NCBI GenBank assembly: GCA_022606425.2 | Contig: JAHDVF020001325.1 | Span: forward strand, 1,054,001-1,118,000 | Reading direction: 5' to 3' | DNA: 64,000 nt | Source of the DNA: Lepidostoma basale | Lineage: Eukaryota > Arthropoda > Insecta > Trichoptera > Lepidostomatidae | Part shown: positions 52,381 to 63,990 of the stretch, piece after piece | Numbering within the stretch: the first letter of the stretch is position 1 | Layout: each line of letters begins with the position of its first letter | Translations under genes and position numbers: made by a program | The notes under the pieces: model-generated | The model's input: the letters and a program-made list of their open reading frames with translations, nothing else | What the model was told of the DNA's origin: nothing | Database searches by the model: none

Positions 52381-52996
52381 TGTTATCGTACATTTAATTT
52401 GTATAATAAACGCAGTTATAAAGTCGCATGATTAAATTATATATTCGTAATCACATTATTTCATACAGAATCATAACTCCACATCACATAATAATTATAT
52501 AATTTAATTAAAGATTTCTATTTTCGTTTTTACTGCTGTTATGTGTTGACTTTACGTGCATTAATTAAATAGGATTTTAAGTGTTTCTTAGTTTGGCGAT
52601 ATCATAAAAACCTAAAATAAAACTAATCTACGAATATAAATTTGTATTTTCCACAAATTATGTATACAAAACCCCGAAGAATATTTTTTTTTATATATTT
52701 ACTACGCATTGCAAGGTCATTGATTGCTTAGAAAGTATTGAATAAAAGTTATTATAAATATCCATCAACGTGGCATACATAATTACAACGATTCATAATT
52801 AGTTTTCATAAAAGTGCTTTAGGCGTAATTATTTTATAGAAGTTATTGGTGTAATCAAAATAAGTAAATGTTTTTAAATTGAGCCATTGTTTTATTTTAT
52901 TATTTAACAATTCTTTAAACAAATTTAATAAAACTACAATTGTATTTCTTTTTTTATACATATCATAATTATCATTTTATTGTCATCTCTCAATTT
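52381..52996. other. Unassigned AT-rich DNA
   Basis: No recognised element. Confidence 0.35.
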
Positions 52997-52997
52997 A

Positions 52998-53782
52998 GGG
53001 TACACTCTGGGTAAAGAAGTAATTGGAATGCTTTGCTATGCAGACGACTCCACAATCGTGGCTGAAAATGAAAGCGACTTACAAACAATGCTCTCATGAA
53101 TTGATGAATCCTGCTCAAAATACAACATGATCATATCCATCCCAAAAACGAAGTGTATGACATTCGCAAGAAATCAACTGAGATGCGAAGTCTCCGTACG
53201 CCAGGAGGAATTTGAACAGATGGACCTATTCACATATCTCGGAAGCAAAGTAACCAGCTCTAATTACCTCCCCAGAGAAGTAAGGTCACAGGTGGATAGG
53301 GCTGCAGCGGTTGCAGGCTGCCTGAAAGATGTCATATGGAGAAACAGGGACATGAGGACTGACAGCAAGGTACGAATCTATAAGACCTGTGTGCGACCAG
53401 TCCTCACATGTGGCATTGAATCGAGAGCAGACACTGTTAAGACAAAGAGCATGCTCAGGGCAACCGAGATGAAAACACTCCGCGCTATAGCTGGCAAGAC
53501 CCTACGCGATCGAGTTAGGAATACAGCAATCCGAGAAATCTGCGAGGTCGAAGATGTGGTCAGATGGGGACGTCAAAGACGGCGATACTGGCATCAACAC
53601 GTAGAAAAGATGAGCTCAAATAGGATACCACACATAGCTCTTCATGGAGCGCCAAACGGACAACGCCGACCAGGAAGACCCCCGAAACGGTGGAGAGAAA
53701 GCTGGAGTTCAGTGTCTCAAGAGGACCCGCCTGAAATAACAGACTCATGAGTCTACCAGAAGTGAAGAAGAGAAGAAGAAGA
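52998..53782 (+). pseudogene. LINE H reverse transcriptase, from the YADD box to the (GAA)n tail
   Basis: Starts GYTLGKEVIGML with the RT catalytic box CYADDS (YADD codons 53037-53048). A stop TGA at 53097 breaks the frame. Then MIISIPKTKCMTFARNQ, FTYLGSKVTSSNYLPREVRS, KVRIYKTCVRPVLTCGIESR, TKSMLRATEMKTLRAIAGKT and GRPPKRWRESWSSVSQEDPP to stop TGA 53748, tail GAAGAAGAGAAGAAGAAG. Fingers, palm N-terminus and endonuclease are missing by 5' truncation. The reference copy for the fragments at 9.8, 14.0, 18.0 and 48.3 kb. Confidence 0.93.
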
Positions 53783-53879
53783 TAATTATCATTTAATAAC
53801 AAACGGTAAAAATATGTTTGGATATTATTTGTACAATGATCTCACTAAGATAAATGTAAAAAAAAACATATACAATAAA

Positions 53880-53990
53880 AATACACTTTAAGTAATTTGT
53901 ATTTTGTACACCATTTTATTTGGTAAAACCAACCGGTTTCGCTCCCGCTTTGTCAGGGTGAGAGAGTGTACAGTAGAGAGTATACAATAG
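53880..53990 (-). mobile_element. Family F single arm, decayed hammerhead
   Basis: Reverse strand CTGACAA (53956-53950), AGCGGGAGC (stem II shortened by a deletion), GAAA 53940-53937, CCGGTTGG, ACCAAATAAAATGGTGTAC. Otherwise close to 26460-26655. Confidence 0.75.
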
Positions 53991-54053
53991 ATTACTTAAT
54001 GATGATATAAGAAAGGAATGTAAAGTGGAAAAGGTCTCTAAGATGGTTTTGAC

Positions 54054-54469
54054 CAGTGGTTTCCAAACTTGTTTGTCCCGTGGACCCACTGCTGATTTAT
54101 TTTATTTTGTGCAGACCCCCTATTTCGTATTTTTTTTACAAATTCACCTTTAACTATAAAATGAGTTTTTGAAACTGACATAGAGCAAAATTAAGCCAAT
54201 GGAAAAATTAATCTGGAATTCATCATTCGTGATCCGATTTTCACAAATGAGCAATAAAAAAAGGCCAACGCCGATTTCCGCCGGTCGATTAACACGAATG
54301 AACTAAAAAAAACTAACTAACTAACCATCACGCCGTCTCCCCGAAAGGGTAGGCAGAAAGAATGGACTGTCACACTTTAACCGATGCGGCACTCCATCCT
54401 TCTCTTTTCGACCCCCTGAATGACCCAGGGACCCCTGGGGGTCCGCACGGACCACTTTGGGAACCACTG
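54054..54469. mobile_element. hAT-type element with a nested S2
   Basis: CAGTGGTTTCCAAACTTGTT at left and CACTTTGGGAACCACTG at right. Flanks GTTTTGAC (54046-54053) and CTTTAGAC (54470-54477) fit a mutated 8-bp duplication. Inner pair GTCCCGTGGACCC and GGGGGTCCGCACGGACC. It sits in a LINE G-like fragment (AAGATGGTTTTGAC before, coding scrap after). Confidence 0.75.
54309..54411 (-). mobile_element. S2 element, 5'-truncated, inside hAT
   Basis: AACTAACTAACCATCACGCC, GAAAGGGTAGGCAGAAAGAA, then ACCGATGCGGCACTCCATCC and TTCTCTTTTCG. Polarity reversed. Confidence 0.85.
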
Positions 54470-54604
54470 CTTTAGACAAAAAATATTAAAAGTTCCGTGC
54501 AAACAGTGTGAAATAGAAAATGAAGTCGAAGCAAGCCGACAAAAACATGGTATGCCCAATTTGGCTTAAATGATGATTTACCAAAAGGCACATTCGATGT
54601 CGGG

Positions 54605-54762
54605 AGATGCCTATTGGTGGCGACGAGGTTCGCGACCCATCACACCGCGTCTCCAGCGGGGGCGAAAAGAGAAGGACGGAGTGCCGCATCGGTTAAAGTG
54701 TGGCAGTCCATTCTTTCTGCCAACCCCTTCAGAGAGACGGCTTGATGGTTAGTTAGTTAGTC
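54605..54762 (+). mobile_element. S2 element
   Basis: GATGCCTATTGGTGGCGACG, GAGGTTCGCGACCCATCACA, GCGGGGGCGAAAAGAGAAGG, GTGTGGCAGTCCATTCTTTC, GATGGTTAGTTAGTTAG. CACATTCGATGTCG occurs just before (about 54586) and after (about 54764), a probable 14-bp target duplication. Confidence 0.88.
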
Positions 54763-54777
54763 ACATTCGATGTCGAA

Positions 54778-55594
54778 GATAGTCAAATATTAGTATATAT
54801 TATACAAAAGCTTTATATGGATTATTTATTATTTTAAATGAGACAAAAATTGGATAAATAAATGATACGAGTATATTAAACGTTTGCAAATCTGAAATGT
54901 TTTTAACTACATGGTACTTTACAGTTTGACTCGGTGTTTTATTAAAGTAAACTTCTTTAATAAATCAGACCCTTGCATGTTGCACAGAGTGTGATTTCCA
55001 TTGCAACAAGTTGTTCTCATTGAATAATTTTACTCATTACGGAAACAAGAAACAATTAGGGGGAGTTTTTTCGCGTTAACAAGAAACATTTTACATTTAC
55101 AATTACCATTTACTTTCTTTAAAATACTATTACACGTTTAAAATATTAAACATGCAATTCTTAAACGTCAGAAAACCAAGAAAGTTTTGAATGAATTTTA
55201 ATTTTATTCTGAAAACGCGGGATTCAAAATGATTTGTATTTTTTGAGGTTATCTTGAAATTATCCATCGCACAATTGCACCAAACAGTATGCAATCATTG
55301 CTATGATAATTGCCTATCTACAGGAATCAAATCTTATTGAATTTATAATTGTTTTGATATAAAGTTGCCTAAGGCTAAAATCATACCGAAATGTTTCGTT
55401 TAGTGTTAAGCTAGGTGATAAGATTTTGACCTATAGAATCACGTAGCGTGGCGTGAAGAGTGCAGTGTGGCAATCGCGATAATATGCTGTACGTTGGTTC
55501 ACTAAGTTAAGGGTCCTACCGTGTTGTCAGAGCCTAAGAAAATACTAAAGCAAATGTTTGTAAAATTTAAGTTTATAAACAATACGATTACTTT
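54778..55594. other. Unassigned AT-rich DNA
   Basis: TACGAGTA at 54866-54873. No recognised element. Confidence 0.35.
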
Positions 55595-55812
55595 ATTTTT
55601 TGTATACAACAGATCTTTTGAATCCAATTACTGTTCATAATTTATTTTTAGCTAATATATTGATTCTCATGACATATAATAGGTTAATCTATCGGAATTG
55701 TATTTTCACCAGACCAAAATTAGTGGGACAATCACACTGCCATAGCCGGGAATCGAACCCAAAACCTTCGGTGTGGCAGTTGTAGCTCTTTCCACTCTGC
55801 CACGAAGGTCGT
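55595..55812 (-). mobile_element. SINE-T, long copy
   Basis: Reverse strand: GACCTTCGTGGCAGAGTGGA, GGTTTTGGGTTCGATTCCCG with an intact B box, GTGTGATTGTCCCAC, then ATCAATATATTAGCTAAAAA and CTGTTGTATACAA. Confidence 0.87.
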
Positions 55813-55889
55813 CTTCATGAGAAATGGCATGTCAGTGTTTTCAAATGATGGTTTACTTCAATTTCCACAAATCGCATTAACACTTTTTC

Positions 55890-56065
55890 TTTTTCTTTTT
55901 TAAATACTTTCTATACAACACTTACTTTTTAAACAAATTAAAATTAAACATCAAACATGTTTCGGACTACCCAGTCCTTCCTCAGTGATATTATATAGGT
56001 ATTTGAAATATTATAAAATTGTTTATAAATATGGTCAGTTTTGACAGTTTTATGGCGAACATAGA
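55890..56065 (-). mobile_element. Family A terminal repeat (Penelope type)
   Basis: Forward CAACACTTACTTTTTAAACA to GGTCAGTTTTGACAG, the inverse of the 24.6-24.8 kb order. Best preserved family A ribozyme. Confidence 0.75.
55948..55991 (-). ncRNA. Hammerhead ribozyme, family A, best copy
   Basis: Reverse strand: stem I ATATCA (55991-55986)/TGATGT (55953-55948), 6 bp with one wobble; CTGAGGA 55985-55979 (N7 = G, allowed); stem II GGACT/AGTCC, 5 perfect pairs, loop GGGT; GAAA 55963-55960; stem III ACATGT; H17 = U. Cleavage between 55954 and 55953. All invariant bases kept. Confidence 0.82.
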
Positions 56066-58034
56066 AGACATATTAATACTGTTTAAAAACTTAACGATTC
56101 ATCGGATGGTGCATGAGACAAGACGCTTGTCCGCTAATCTAGGGGACATGTGTTCGAAATTTGAAACCCAACGCGTCGTTTTTTAAATAATGGTTTCAGC
56201 TAATATTAATGAACGTATTGTAGTATGGTTTTAAAACTACTGACCTTACAATGAAAATGTGCTAATTTTAAATATATTTCAATGATTTTTTTATGAAGAG
56301 GATTTATACAAGCATTTTTAAAAGTTAATTGTGAAATTCAAAATAGTTTGTATGCATAAATACATTAAAATTAATAATTATACGATTGACGTAGAGTGGA
56401 AGTCATGCAACATAACATACATAAAGTATATATGCTAACGCTATTGGAGCAATCGTTATTTGCATGAGAATATTCCATAAAAATTTTCAATAAGCAATAA
56501 ACCTGCTTACACCTGATTAATTGACAATGAAACATTTTATCAATACTCTAGAAATTAGTAAGTAAGTACTTGACTAATACCCTTTACAAGTACTCACAAT
56601 ACTTAAATTAATTATTAATAAAATTACGATTAAAGAACTGAGAAAAAAAATTAACGGAATATGTAATTTCATTATTGGTGTAATCAAATTAAATTGTGTT
56701 TTAAAATATGATAAAAACAATTTAAAACACGTTCTTTATACCGCTTTATATCCGCGAAACCGGTTGGTTCGGTAAAAAAATAGTCTAAAAACAAAATGCA
56801 CTAATGTTATAAATTATAGCGGCATTAGCCACTCCACAAATTAAATTCTTCATACGAAAGAAAATATCCTATTTGCAATACAAGCAATAAAATTCTGTCA
56901 ACAATATTGGTATGAAATAATCGAACTAAAGACAGAATGAAAGATTCCATGTAATGAAATATTTTTAACATATTATTTTTACTCTTTTGTGTTGAAACAT
57001 AATATTTATTTGAAGATTTTACATGCTATTTTGGATTTTTTTATTTATTTGCTTCGCGATCTAAGTTGTATTTCACAATAATTTAATAATATTTTTTTTA
57101 AATGTGAAATATTCATAGATGTTTTAAATATTAACACAATTATGTGAAAATATGTCAGTATAAGAATGTAATATTTTTAATTAATTCATAAATATTTCGT
57201 CATGTCAAAAAGATAGGGGTAGCAAGCAATTGCCATTATACCCGATATTGTTTTGGATTTTATAACACAAATTCGTACCTTTTTTGTTATAAAGAAAAAA
57301 CCATATAATTTCTCAGTTTACTGACAATTGTGCATCAAATCAAATAAATTCTTCTTTTGAATAAAAAATTCAAAACAGTTTCTATCAGAAATGGAAAGAG
57401 ATTTCAGTGTAAAGACCTAAATTATAATTATAATATTATATCAATCGTCAAATATTTTACTATAATTATTTTAATAATGAAAATTACATTTCATCTATAA
57501 AAAATAAAATTAGCAATTGAATACGACAAAAAATAAAAACATTTTATTTTAACTCGAATACGAGAGAATATTTGGACCAGAACGAATTAAGAGACGACTT
57601 TATGGCTGTCACAACTGTTAAAAATAAATACCTTTAGTACAAGTCAAGATTGCTCTTAATTCAGAGTATCCAAACGTCAAAAACCGTGTTGCTAAGTCTA
57701 GTGAGATGAAAGATGAGCCAAATACTCTGGGAGTGGAGGAAATCGGATGACATCTTGTCTTGGGGTGACATCAGCAAATTAAACGGTACGTTGGGGCACT
57801 ATTTTATCTAAAACATAATGTGCACCTGGACCTGTCAAGGAAAAGGGGTTTGGTCCATAGAGCTACGGGCAGTTCGCGGGTCACGGGAGTGTTTATTTGA
57901 CAACCAGATAAACAGAATCGCACCACAAAACCAGATATGAACACAAATCGATTCACTAAACGTATTTTCGTTCACAAATCCGTCAAACAACGCGTACCGA
58001 ATATCACCGTCCGAGAAAACCTAAAGTAACGCAC
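56066..58034. other. Unassigned AT-rich DNA with a hammerhead scrap
   Basis: CGCGAAACCGGTTGGTTCGG at 56753-56772 is the 3' half of a family F-like ribozyme. Otherwise nothing recognised over about 2 kb. Confidence 0.4.
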
Positions 58035-58250
58035 TGACATTCGTTTATTCGTTACAATGGAGAAGGGATGGCCGACTTGGCGGGTTTGTGTGTATGCCCG
58101 TCCTTTTCGGGGTGGTCATATTTTCTTCGGAAAAGTATCGCTGGGGCTGCGAGCGACAGAGACAGCCGATGGGACACAACTGAAAGAGAAAATTTTGCGC
58201 GCGCAACTTTTCGTCCTGATTATATTTGAGGTTATTCCGGGAAACTAAAA
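58035..58250. other. GC-rich block, possible promoter or first exon
   Basis: CpG-containing (TTTTGCGCGCGCAACTTTTC) and GC-richer than the kilobases around it. Opposed open frames: forward 63 codons from 58057, reverse 84 codons from 58299. No domain. The reverse strand GGCTGTCTCTGTCGCTCGCA with AGTTGTGTCCC resembles a pyrimidine-rich insect promoter or leader; this is inference. Confidence 0.3.
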
Positions 58251-60109
58251 CAGACGATATCAAGAATAATTTTATAACCTTTTGATCAATGAATAACAAA
58301 AATATAATATTGTTTGAACCAAGACCATTTCATAACATTTTAGAATCGTTTAAAATAATATTTTCCTGTCAAAATAATATTAAATTGCCAATAAAACTAA
58401 CTTAAAAATAAAAGTGAGTTATATCTGAGTGTATACGAGATGTGCAATAGTCCTACAATTAGGTAAGGTCAGAACGAATTTGAACTACCATTATGTTGGG
58501 ATATGTTTACGTACACATGCATATGTACATATACAGAGCAGTGAATGGGTGGATAGATACACACTCGTGACATATAGTGTACATATATACACAAATACTG
58601 CTGTTTCTCTGTGAAATTTATATCTTTATAATATACATTAGGTCTTCTTATTATGCAGCATATATCTAACCCATTGAAAGAGTCCAAAAAATGTTTATTT
58701 AACACTTCAATTTCAAAATGTGCAGTTCATTTTCGGATTACAAGTTTCCCCCTCCTTGAACTCTTTTAAAAATATATGAACACTTAATGTTATGATGTTG
58801 CTTCACAAAAGTATACACATTAAAATAAATAACTCCGATTTTTTTTTTGCAAATTGACACTCCATACCCCTATGTCTCACACAAGAGTCAAGTTTTCGAC
58901 CTTCCTACTTATCGCACTAACTACGCTCAGAGCACGGCAATGTACCGGATTTGCGACAACTATGAGATTTTGGTGATTTCGAGGTTTTCCACTTGAACAA
59001 GTATAATTTCAAAAAAATATAACGGGCAACCAAATGTTATTTTTTTTATTGCACTATTATTATTATTTTTAACGCTTTTAAATATTTGGTTGGATTAGTT
59101 TCAATACAAACAAAATATTTAAAAAAAATCTTTTCTTCAATTTCATTTCATACTGTCGTCTGTTTATTATTCTTACTTGATTGTTTTTTTTTTTTAATAT
59201 TTATTAAAATCGTATGTTTTTTTTTCTCCTGCGCTAAAACCCTTGGTGGGTCTCAGCCTCCCCCAAGAAACGAAAAGCACATAGGCAAAAAATATATATA
59301 AGTATCATTCTTTTCTCTTAGGGTTAGTAAATAGCTGGTATTTTTTGTAATTTTTATTAAATAATAATACGTGTCCAAAAGGGGGTGAAAATTTAACAAA
59401 AATTATTAAGTTCTTAAATTTTCGCAAAAACTATTTTATTATTTTGATTCAAATTTAAAACAAATATTTACAAGTAAAATAACTAAAACAATGCCCAGAA
59501 CTCAACAATAAAAATAAGTTTTTATGACATTAAATTTAATTTTTTAAGGTTCATTAATTTACTGATAGCGAACGCTTTGAGTGATATGGAAAATGGATTC
59601 GATAGTATTATATTTGCGATTTGCAATAGCTATTGCTTTTGCTCCTCATCTTGTGTTACAATATTGCTGTATTCTTACATAAGCTTCACACCTCTTTCTG
59701 CGGTGTCATTGATAACTATAATGTTTCTGACCACTGTAATGCCATGTTGTTAATCATGAAGAAAATTCCATTTCGCAGGATCACGATCAATGAAATCGGA
59801 CGATATTTTAAGCTTCATAAAAAAATTCAATGTGATTTTTGATACAAAGTTATGTAGTTATTTAGTTGTTTATTCGGTTATTTCTTTTGAATCAAAATGG
59901 GGACACTTGGAGCCACAATTAGTAAATTATTTTTCTTTAAATTTTCAGGTCATCTTTACTTTTTGTTCAAAGAGAATTGTATCATCAAAAAATGCTAAAG
60001 CCACAATTTCTTTAGTAGATACCGCACTTTATGTCCTTACTGATAATGTTTACAACAAATTGTTTATAGAATTTGTTTTTTTTTTTATTCAAATACTGGA
60101 TTTTTACCC
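58251..60109. other. Unassigned AT-rich DNA
   Basis: Several short frames with T-rich composition; none with recognisable domains. 59790-60161 is open for 123 codons but shows no motif. Confidence 0.35.
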
Positions 60110-60400
60110 TTTGCGGGTTATTCATTTTTTAAGGATTAATTGTCTTAATAGATGGCGCTAGTGTAGATGTTCCTACCAACAGTGAAGTTTTTAAAAAATA
60201 TTAACATATATACAAGTTTAAAAAATTTGTCAGACGTGGTGTCGTAAGAAGGGCGCAATGGTGAATGTTTTTAAACATAAAGTGATCGCTTAACCCAACC
60301 AATGACAGGTCATAAGTCCTGTAAACGCCTCGACTACCATATTCTATTTTAAAATAATTTACATCTTCGTCTCTATTGAGATACAATTAATCCTTAAAAA
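60110..60400. mobile_element. T-family element
   Basis: AAGGATTAATTGT at 60131 and ACAATTAATCCTT at 60384 as inverted ends; inside GATGGCGCTAGTGTAGATG and, inverted, GTCATAAGTCCTGTAAACGC. TTAA flanks at 60129 and 60394. Left arm partly deleted. Confidence 0.7.
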
Positions 60401-61414
60401 AACAAATTGTTTATTAATATCTCTATTTCTAGTGTAGACCTCTTCAAACATTTTATATTTTCCTCTATCCTGTGCGAATCTTGTTCATCTTCATCCCTCG
60501 ACTGGAATTAGTTTGTCAGCTCATCCATTTTGGGGTCGACCGATGCTCTTTTTTCCCTCCCATAGTCTTCACGTCAATACTCTGGGTGCCCATCTATCTG
60601 TCTCAGACTTAGGTATGTTAAGCATTTGTCTGTCCATTCCCATTATATACATTTCAACTTGTGCATGGTATTGGCTAATCCAACGGTATGTTTAGATATA
60701 TTTGTATTGGCCCAAGCTTGTAGAAAACATTTAAATAATCCTGGTTCGTTCCAGATGAAAAACAATGCATGATTCAAAATCAGACTTTAAAACCAATTTT
60801 TATATATGATGTCTGCAAGGTAGGCAAAACGTATTCTTTCTGTATTTGACGCACTGGTGTTACATCCACATATTTTAGTCGTTTCTCTTTCAATCAGATG
60901 TACCTATATGATGGCAAAGATTACCTATTTGCGCCATTTTTAACAAACTACGTGCTACTGCTTCATTTGGAAGACATCGCGGTACTGGCTATGTTTAAGA
61001 GCCGTGGTCCGTTTTCCCGATTACCAGAGCTGCGACGCCGAATGGAATAAGTTTTCTTTCGTGATTCCTATGTGCTGTTGAACTATTTACTATTGTGTTT
61101 GTGTATATATTTGATATTATTATGTTTATTAACGTGCATAAAATTTTATTTTGTTTATTCAGATAAATTTGTGAAAAAAAAAAGTATTTTTAGTATAACT
61201 AATGACCTTCATACCCATTGGGGCACCACTTAGAATTATTGAAATGATCTATTTTTTCTGGCATTAGTTTAAGACAAGTTGGAAAAAAAAACTGAGGGGG
61301 TGAGACATAAAAAAATCAAAGATAAAAAATTAGGGCCACCCTAATAGGACACATTTTCCGCAATTGTTTTTTTTCTTAGGACTACATTTTAACTAAAAAT
61401 ATATATTAATAACC
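60401..61414. other. Unassigned
   Basis: No recognised element; 60530-60700 is slightly less AT-rich. Confidence 0.35.
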
Positions 61415-61615
61415 ACAATCATTTTATTGTTTCTTGAACAATGGTGTGAACTCTGTATTTAAAAAAAAATATTAATGTGAACGAGCTCTCTAGAAGAAAT
61501 ATTTTATTTTATTGGGATAATGTGTTTCGCCTTACATTTGATATTTCCTTAACAAGGCAACACATGTCATTTCAATAAAATATAATGAAACTTCTAGAAA
61601 ATAATTTAAAATTAT
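61415..61615. mobile_element. MITE-B, diverged
   Basis: TTTTATTGTTTCTTGAACAA, CTCTCTAGAAGAAATATTTT, centre TTACATTTGATATTTCCTTA, AACACATGTCATTTCAATAA, ATGAAACTTCTAGAAAAT. Confidence 0.75.
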
Positions 61616-63057
61616 TACGATAAGTTCATTATTCTTTAAATCTTGGACATGCTTGTCTCCTGTGGATTATTTTATTATTTTACTTAATTATAACAGTAAA
61701 ATACATAATATTTTTTATTTAATTCTATTTGGCTGAACATTATATTATATATTGAATCTTTCCGTTTTGGGAATCGATGTTGAGTAATGTAATTGAGTCC
61801 CAAATTGTGTGGACTCTTTAAAATTTACGAAAGATTAAAACATTATTAATATTATTATTATTTTCATATTAATTATTTTTTGTTCAGATTCTTAGTTCTT
61901 ACAGGGTATTTTTATTACTATCCTCTGTTACATGTTTAATATTCCGGGGTCAATTTCTCTAATGAGTCAAATGAAAAAAATCTCAACAGAAGTTAAACGC
62001 AGAATTTACGCTAAAGCATAAAAAATGGACAACTAAACTTGACGACATCTAGGCTAAAAACGTAAAAAATCAATCCTTCGTGGTGAGATTGGATATAGAC
62101 TTAACATTTTTTTTAAATCATAATTTTTACTAACTATTAATTTCTTCGTTATTTTGTGATCATATTTATATATATATTTTTTATTCATAAAAATAGAACA
62201 TTGCAATCTTATTGAGTAGCACTCCGGGTTAAATAAGTCTAGCCCCCATATACCAAAACAACAAATTATATTTCCAATAATGTTTCCTACAGACGTAAAA
62301 AGAAAAATCATTCCAGCTGAACTCTCTATGTGCCAGAAGATCCATGTCTGTTAATTGTAACCTATTTACTTTGAACGTAAATGGAGATATCTTCAAAAAA
62401 TTAAATAATATACCATGGTTTTTAATAATCATTTACAATATATAATATAATATTTCTTAAATTTTAGCTTAACTTCACATTAAATAAAAATAACTAGTTC
62501 TAAAAGTTAATCATAACATAATACACACATTATATGAGCAACGTTATTTATGTTTTTTAATTCGATAAAACTTTAATTTAAAATAACGATTTATGAGATA
62601 TCCGTTTAGTTTACACCGATTTAAGTTTAGTTGCAATCAATATCAAGTCCAATGAGTTTTATGTTTTCCACTAACCCCTATTATCTTTTCGCATTTGTTT
62701 ACCCTGTGATTGTTATCTTGTCGATGGTGCAAAATCTCGCGCTAAATCATTGTCTATGCTTTTGAAAGCGTAAATAGAAATGGCGTTCGTGGCTCGTATT
62801 GTATTTTGTGTAATATAAGTTATTCAATTAATGCCTTTGAAAATTACATTGTTTATGTTTTATTTTTCTCAGGTAATTGTTAATATTTTATTTCTAAAGA
62901 TTTTTTTTATTTGCGTTTTAAACAGTTATGCATAAACAATCGTTAAATTGTCCAATATGTAGTGTCACTTGATTTTATCTTGTTTTCGTTGTTTTGTGAG
63001 ATCATTCATTCTAAAAGAATCATAACAAGTGTGTTTCGTGTATTTCTTCTCAAATAG
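61616..63057. other. Unassigned AT-rich DNA; intron candidate
   Basis: No element recognised. Pyrimidine tract TTTCGTGTATTTCTTCTCAA then ATAG at 63054-63057 could be the splice acceptor of the exon that follows. Confidence 0.35.
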
Positions 63058-63239
63058 GTATGTTTCGGCACCACCCCCGCAATGTACATCCCTACCAGAC
63101 GACAATCGTCCCACGGACAGACGCACAATTTCAACATTCAACTCAACAAAGGATAAAGAATCCTTGGTTAGAGAACCCGCCTTTTCAACTTCCACCCGAA
63201 TGCCAAAGCACCAACAGCTCCAACTCTGAGAACTATCAG
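63058..63239 (+). CDS. Putative internal exon of an unknown host gene
   Basis: 182 bp between a good acceptor (TATTTCTTCTCAAATAG|GT) and a near-ideal donor (TATCAG|GTAAGA). One forward frame is open through it: 60 codons from ATG 63060 to CAG 63237-63239, phase 0 at the donor. Residues run MFRHHPRNVHPYQTTIVPRT, DAQFQHSTQQRIKNPWLENP, PFQLPPECQSTNSSNSENYQ: proline-, glutamine- and serine-rich, like a low-complexity part of a regulatory protein. No family recognised. It could also be a start exon, with ATG 63060 as initiator. Codon and base composition differ from the AT-rich flanks. A RTE-like LINE lies in the following intron. Confidence 0.5.
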
Positions 63240-63289
63240 GTAAGACTAAGTCCTATCATGTTACAAACATTCCGTGTATTAATTCCTAA

Positions 63290-63990
63290 CATTACTCATA
63301 CATCATCATCACCATCAGCCCATATCCGTCCACTCCTAGACGTAGGCCTACTACATCTGCTTCCATGTCTGTCGATCCCAGGCAACACGCATACACGTTG
63401 TACCAACAGTTTCTTTAATGTCGTCCCTCCATCGAAGTTGAGGACGTCCTTTGTTTCGAGTTGCAGTTCTAGGACACCAGCAAAGGAGGCGTTTTTTCCA
63501 TCTATCGTCAGCTGCGAGCAACATGGCCTGCCCAGCGCCATTTAAGCACTGCCGCTCTTCCGATGGTGTCAGACACTTCTGTTCTGGTTCTAATAGTGGT
63601 GTTTCTCACCCTGTCGGCTATACTGATTCCCAACATCGCTCTTTTCATAGCTCTTTGGATCATTCATAATTTATATGCACTTCTCTGAGACAATGTTTTG
63701 GTTTCAAACCCATAAGATAACACCGGTAGGACGCAGCAGTCGAACACCTTTTTTTTAAGGTTGTTTCAAGTTGAGGGGGGTTCGTGGATTTTTCCATCCC
63801 AAACCAATGCTTCGGTCGATTTCTGTGGTTTGATTTTCTCTACTCCGTACTATTTTGTGGCCCAAACGAATATGAATACATGAATCGACCATTTCGATTA
63901 CGGTGTTGTCTATTGTGATCTGTACAGGAGCAGGTGCCATGATTTTCATTTTCCCAAGATTCATGCATAGTCTTATTTACTTTGATGTTT
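63290..63990 (-). pseudogene. RTE-type LINE, C-terminal half
   Basis: Reverse strand from about 63990: NLGKMKIMAPAPVQITIDNT, MVDSCIHIRLGHKIVRSREN, TTEIDRSIGLGWK, then a gap, RRCSTAASYRCYLMG-like sequence, AADDRWKKRLLCWCPRTATR, NKGRPQLRWRDDIKETVGTT, RVAWDRQTWKQM and stops. Tail complement CATCATCATCACCATCA (GAT-rich) at 63300. This order matches RTE-clade polyproteins after the RT box. Several frameshifts; dead. Confidence 0.8.

Noticed and set aside
59790..60161. 123-codon frame as a gene
   Set aside because: AT-driven composition, no motif, no splice or start support, and its end overlaps a T-family repeat.
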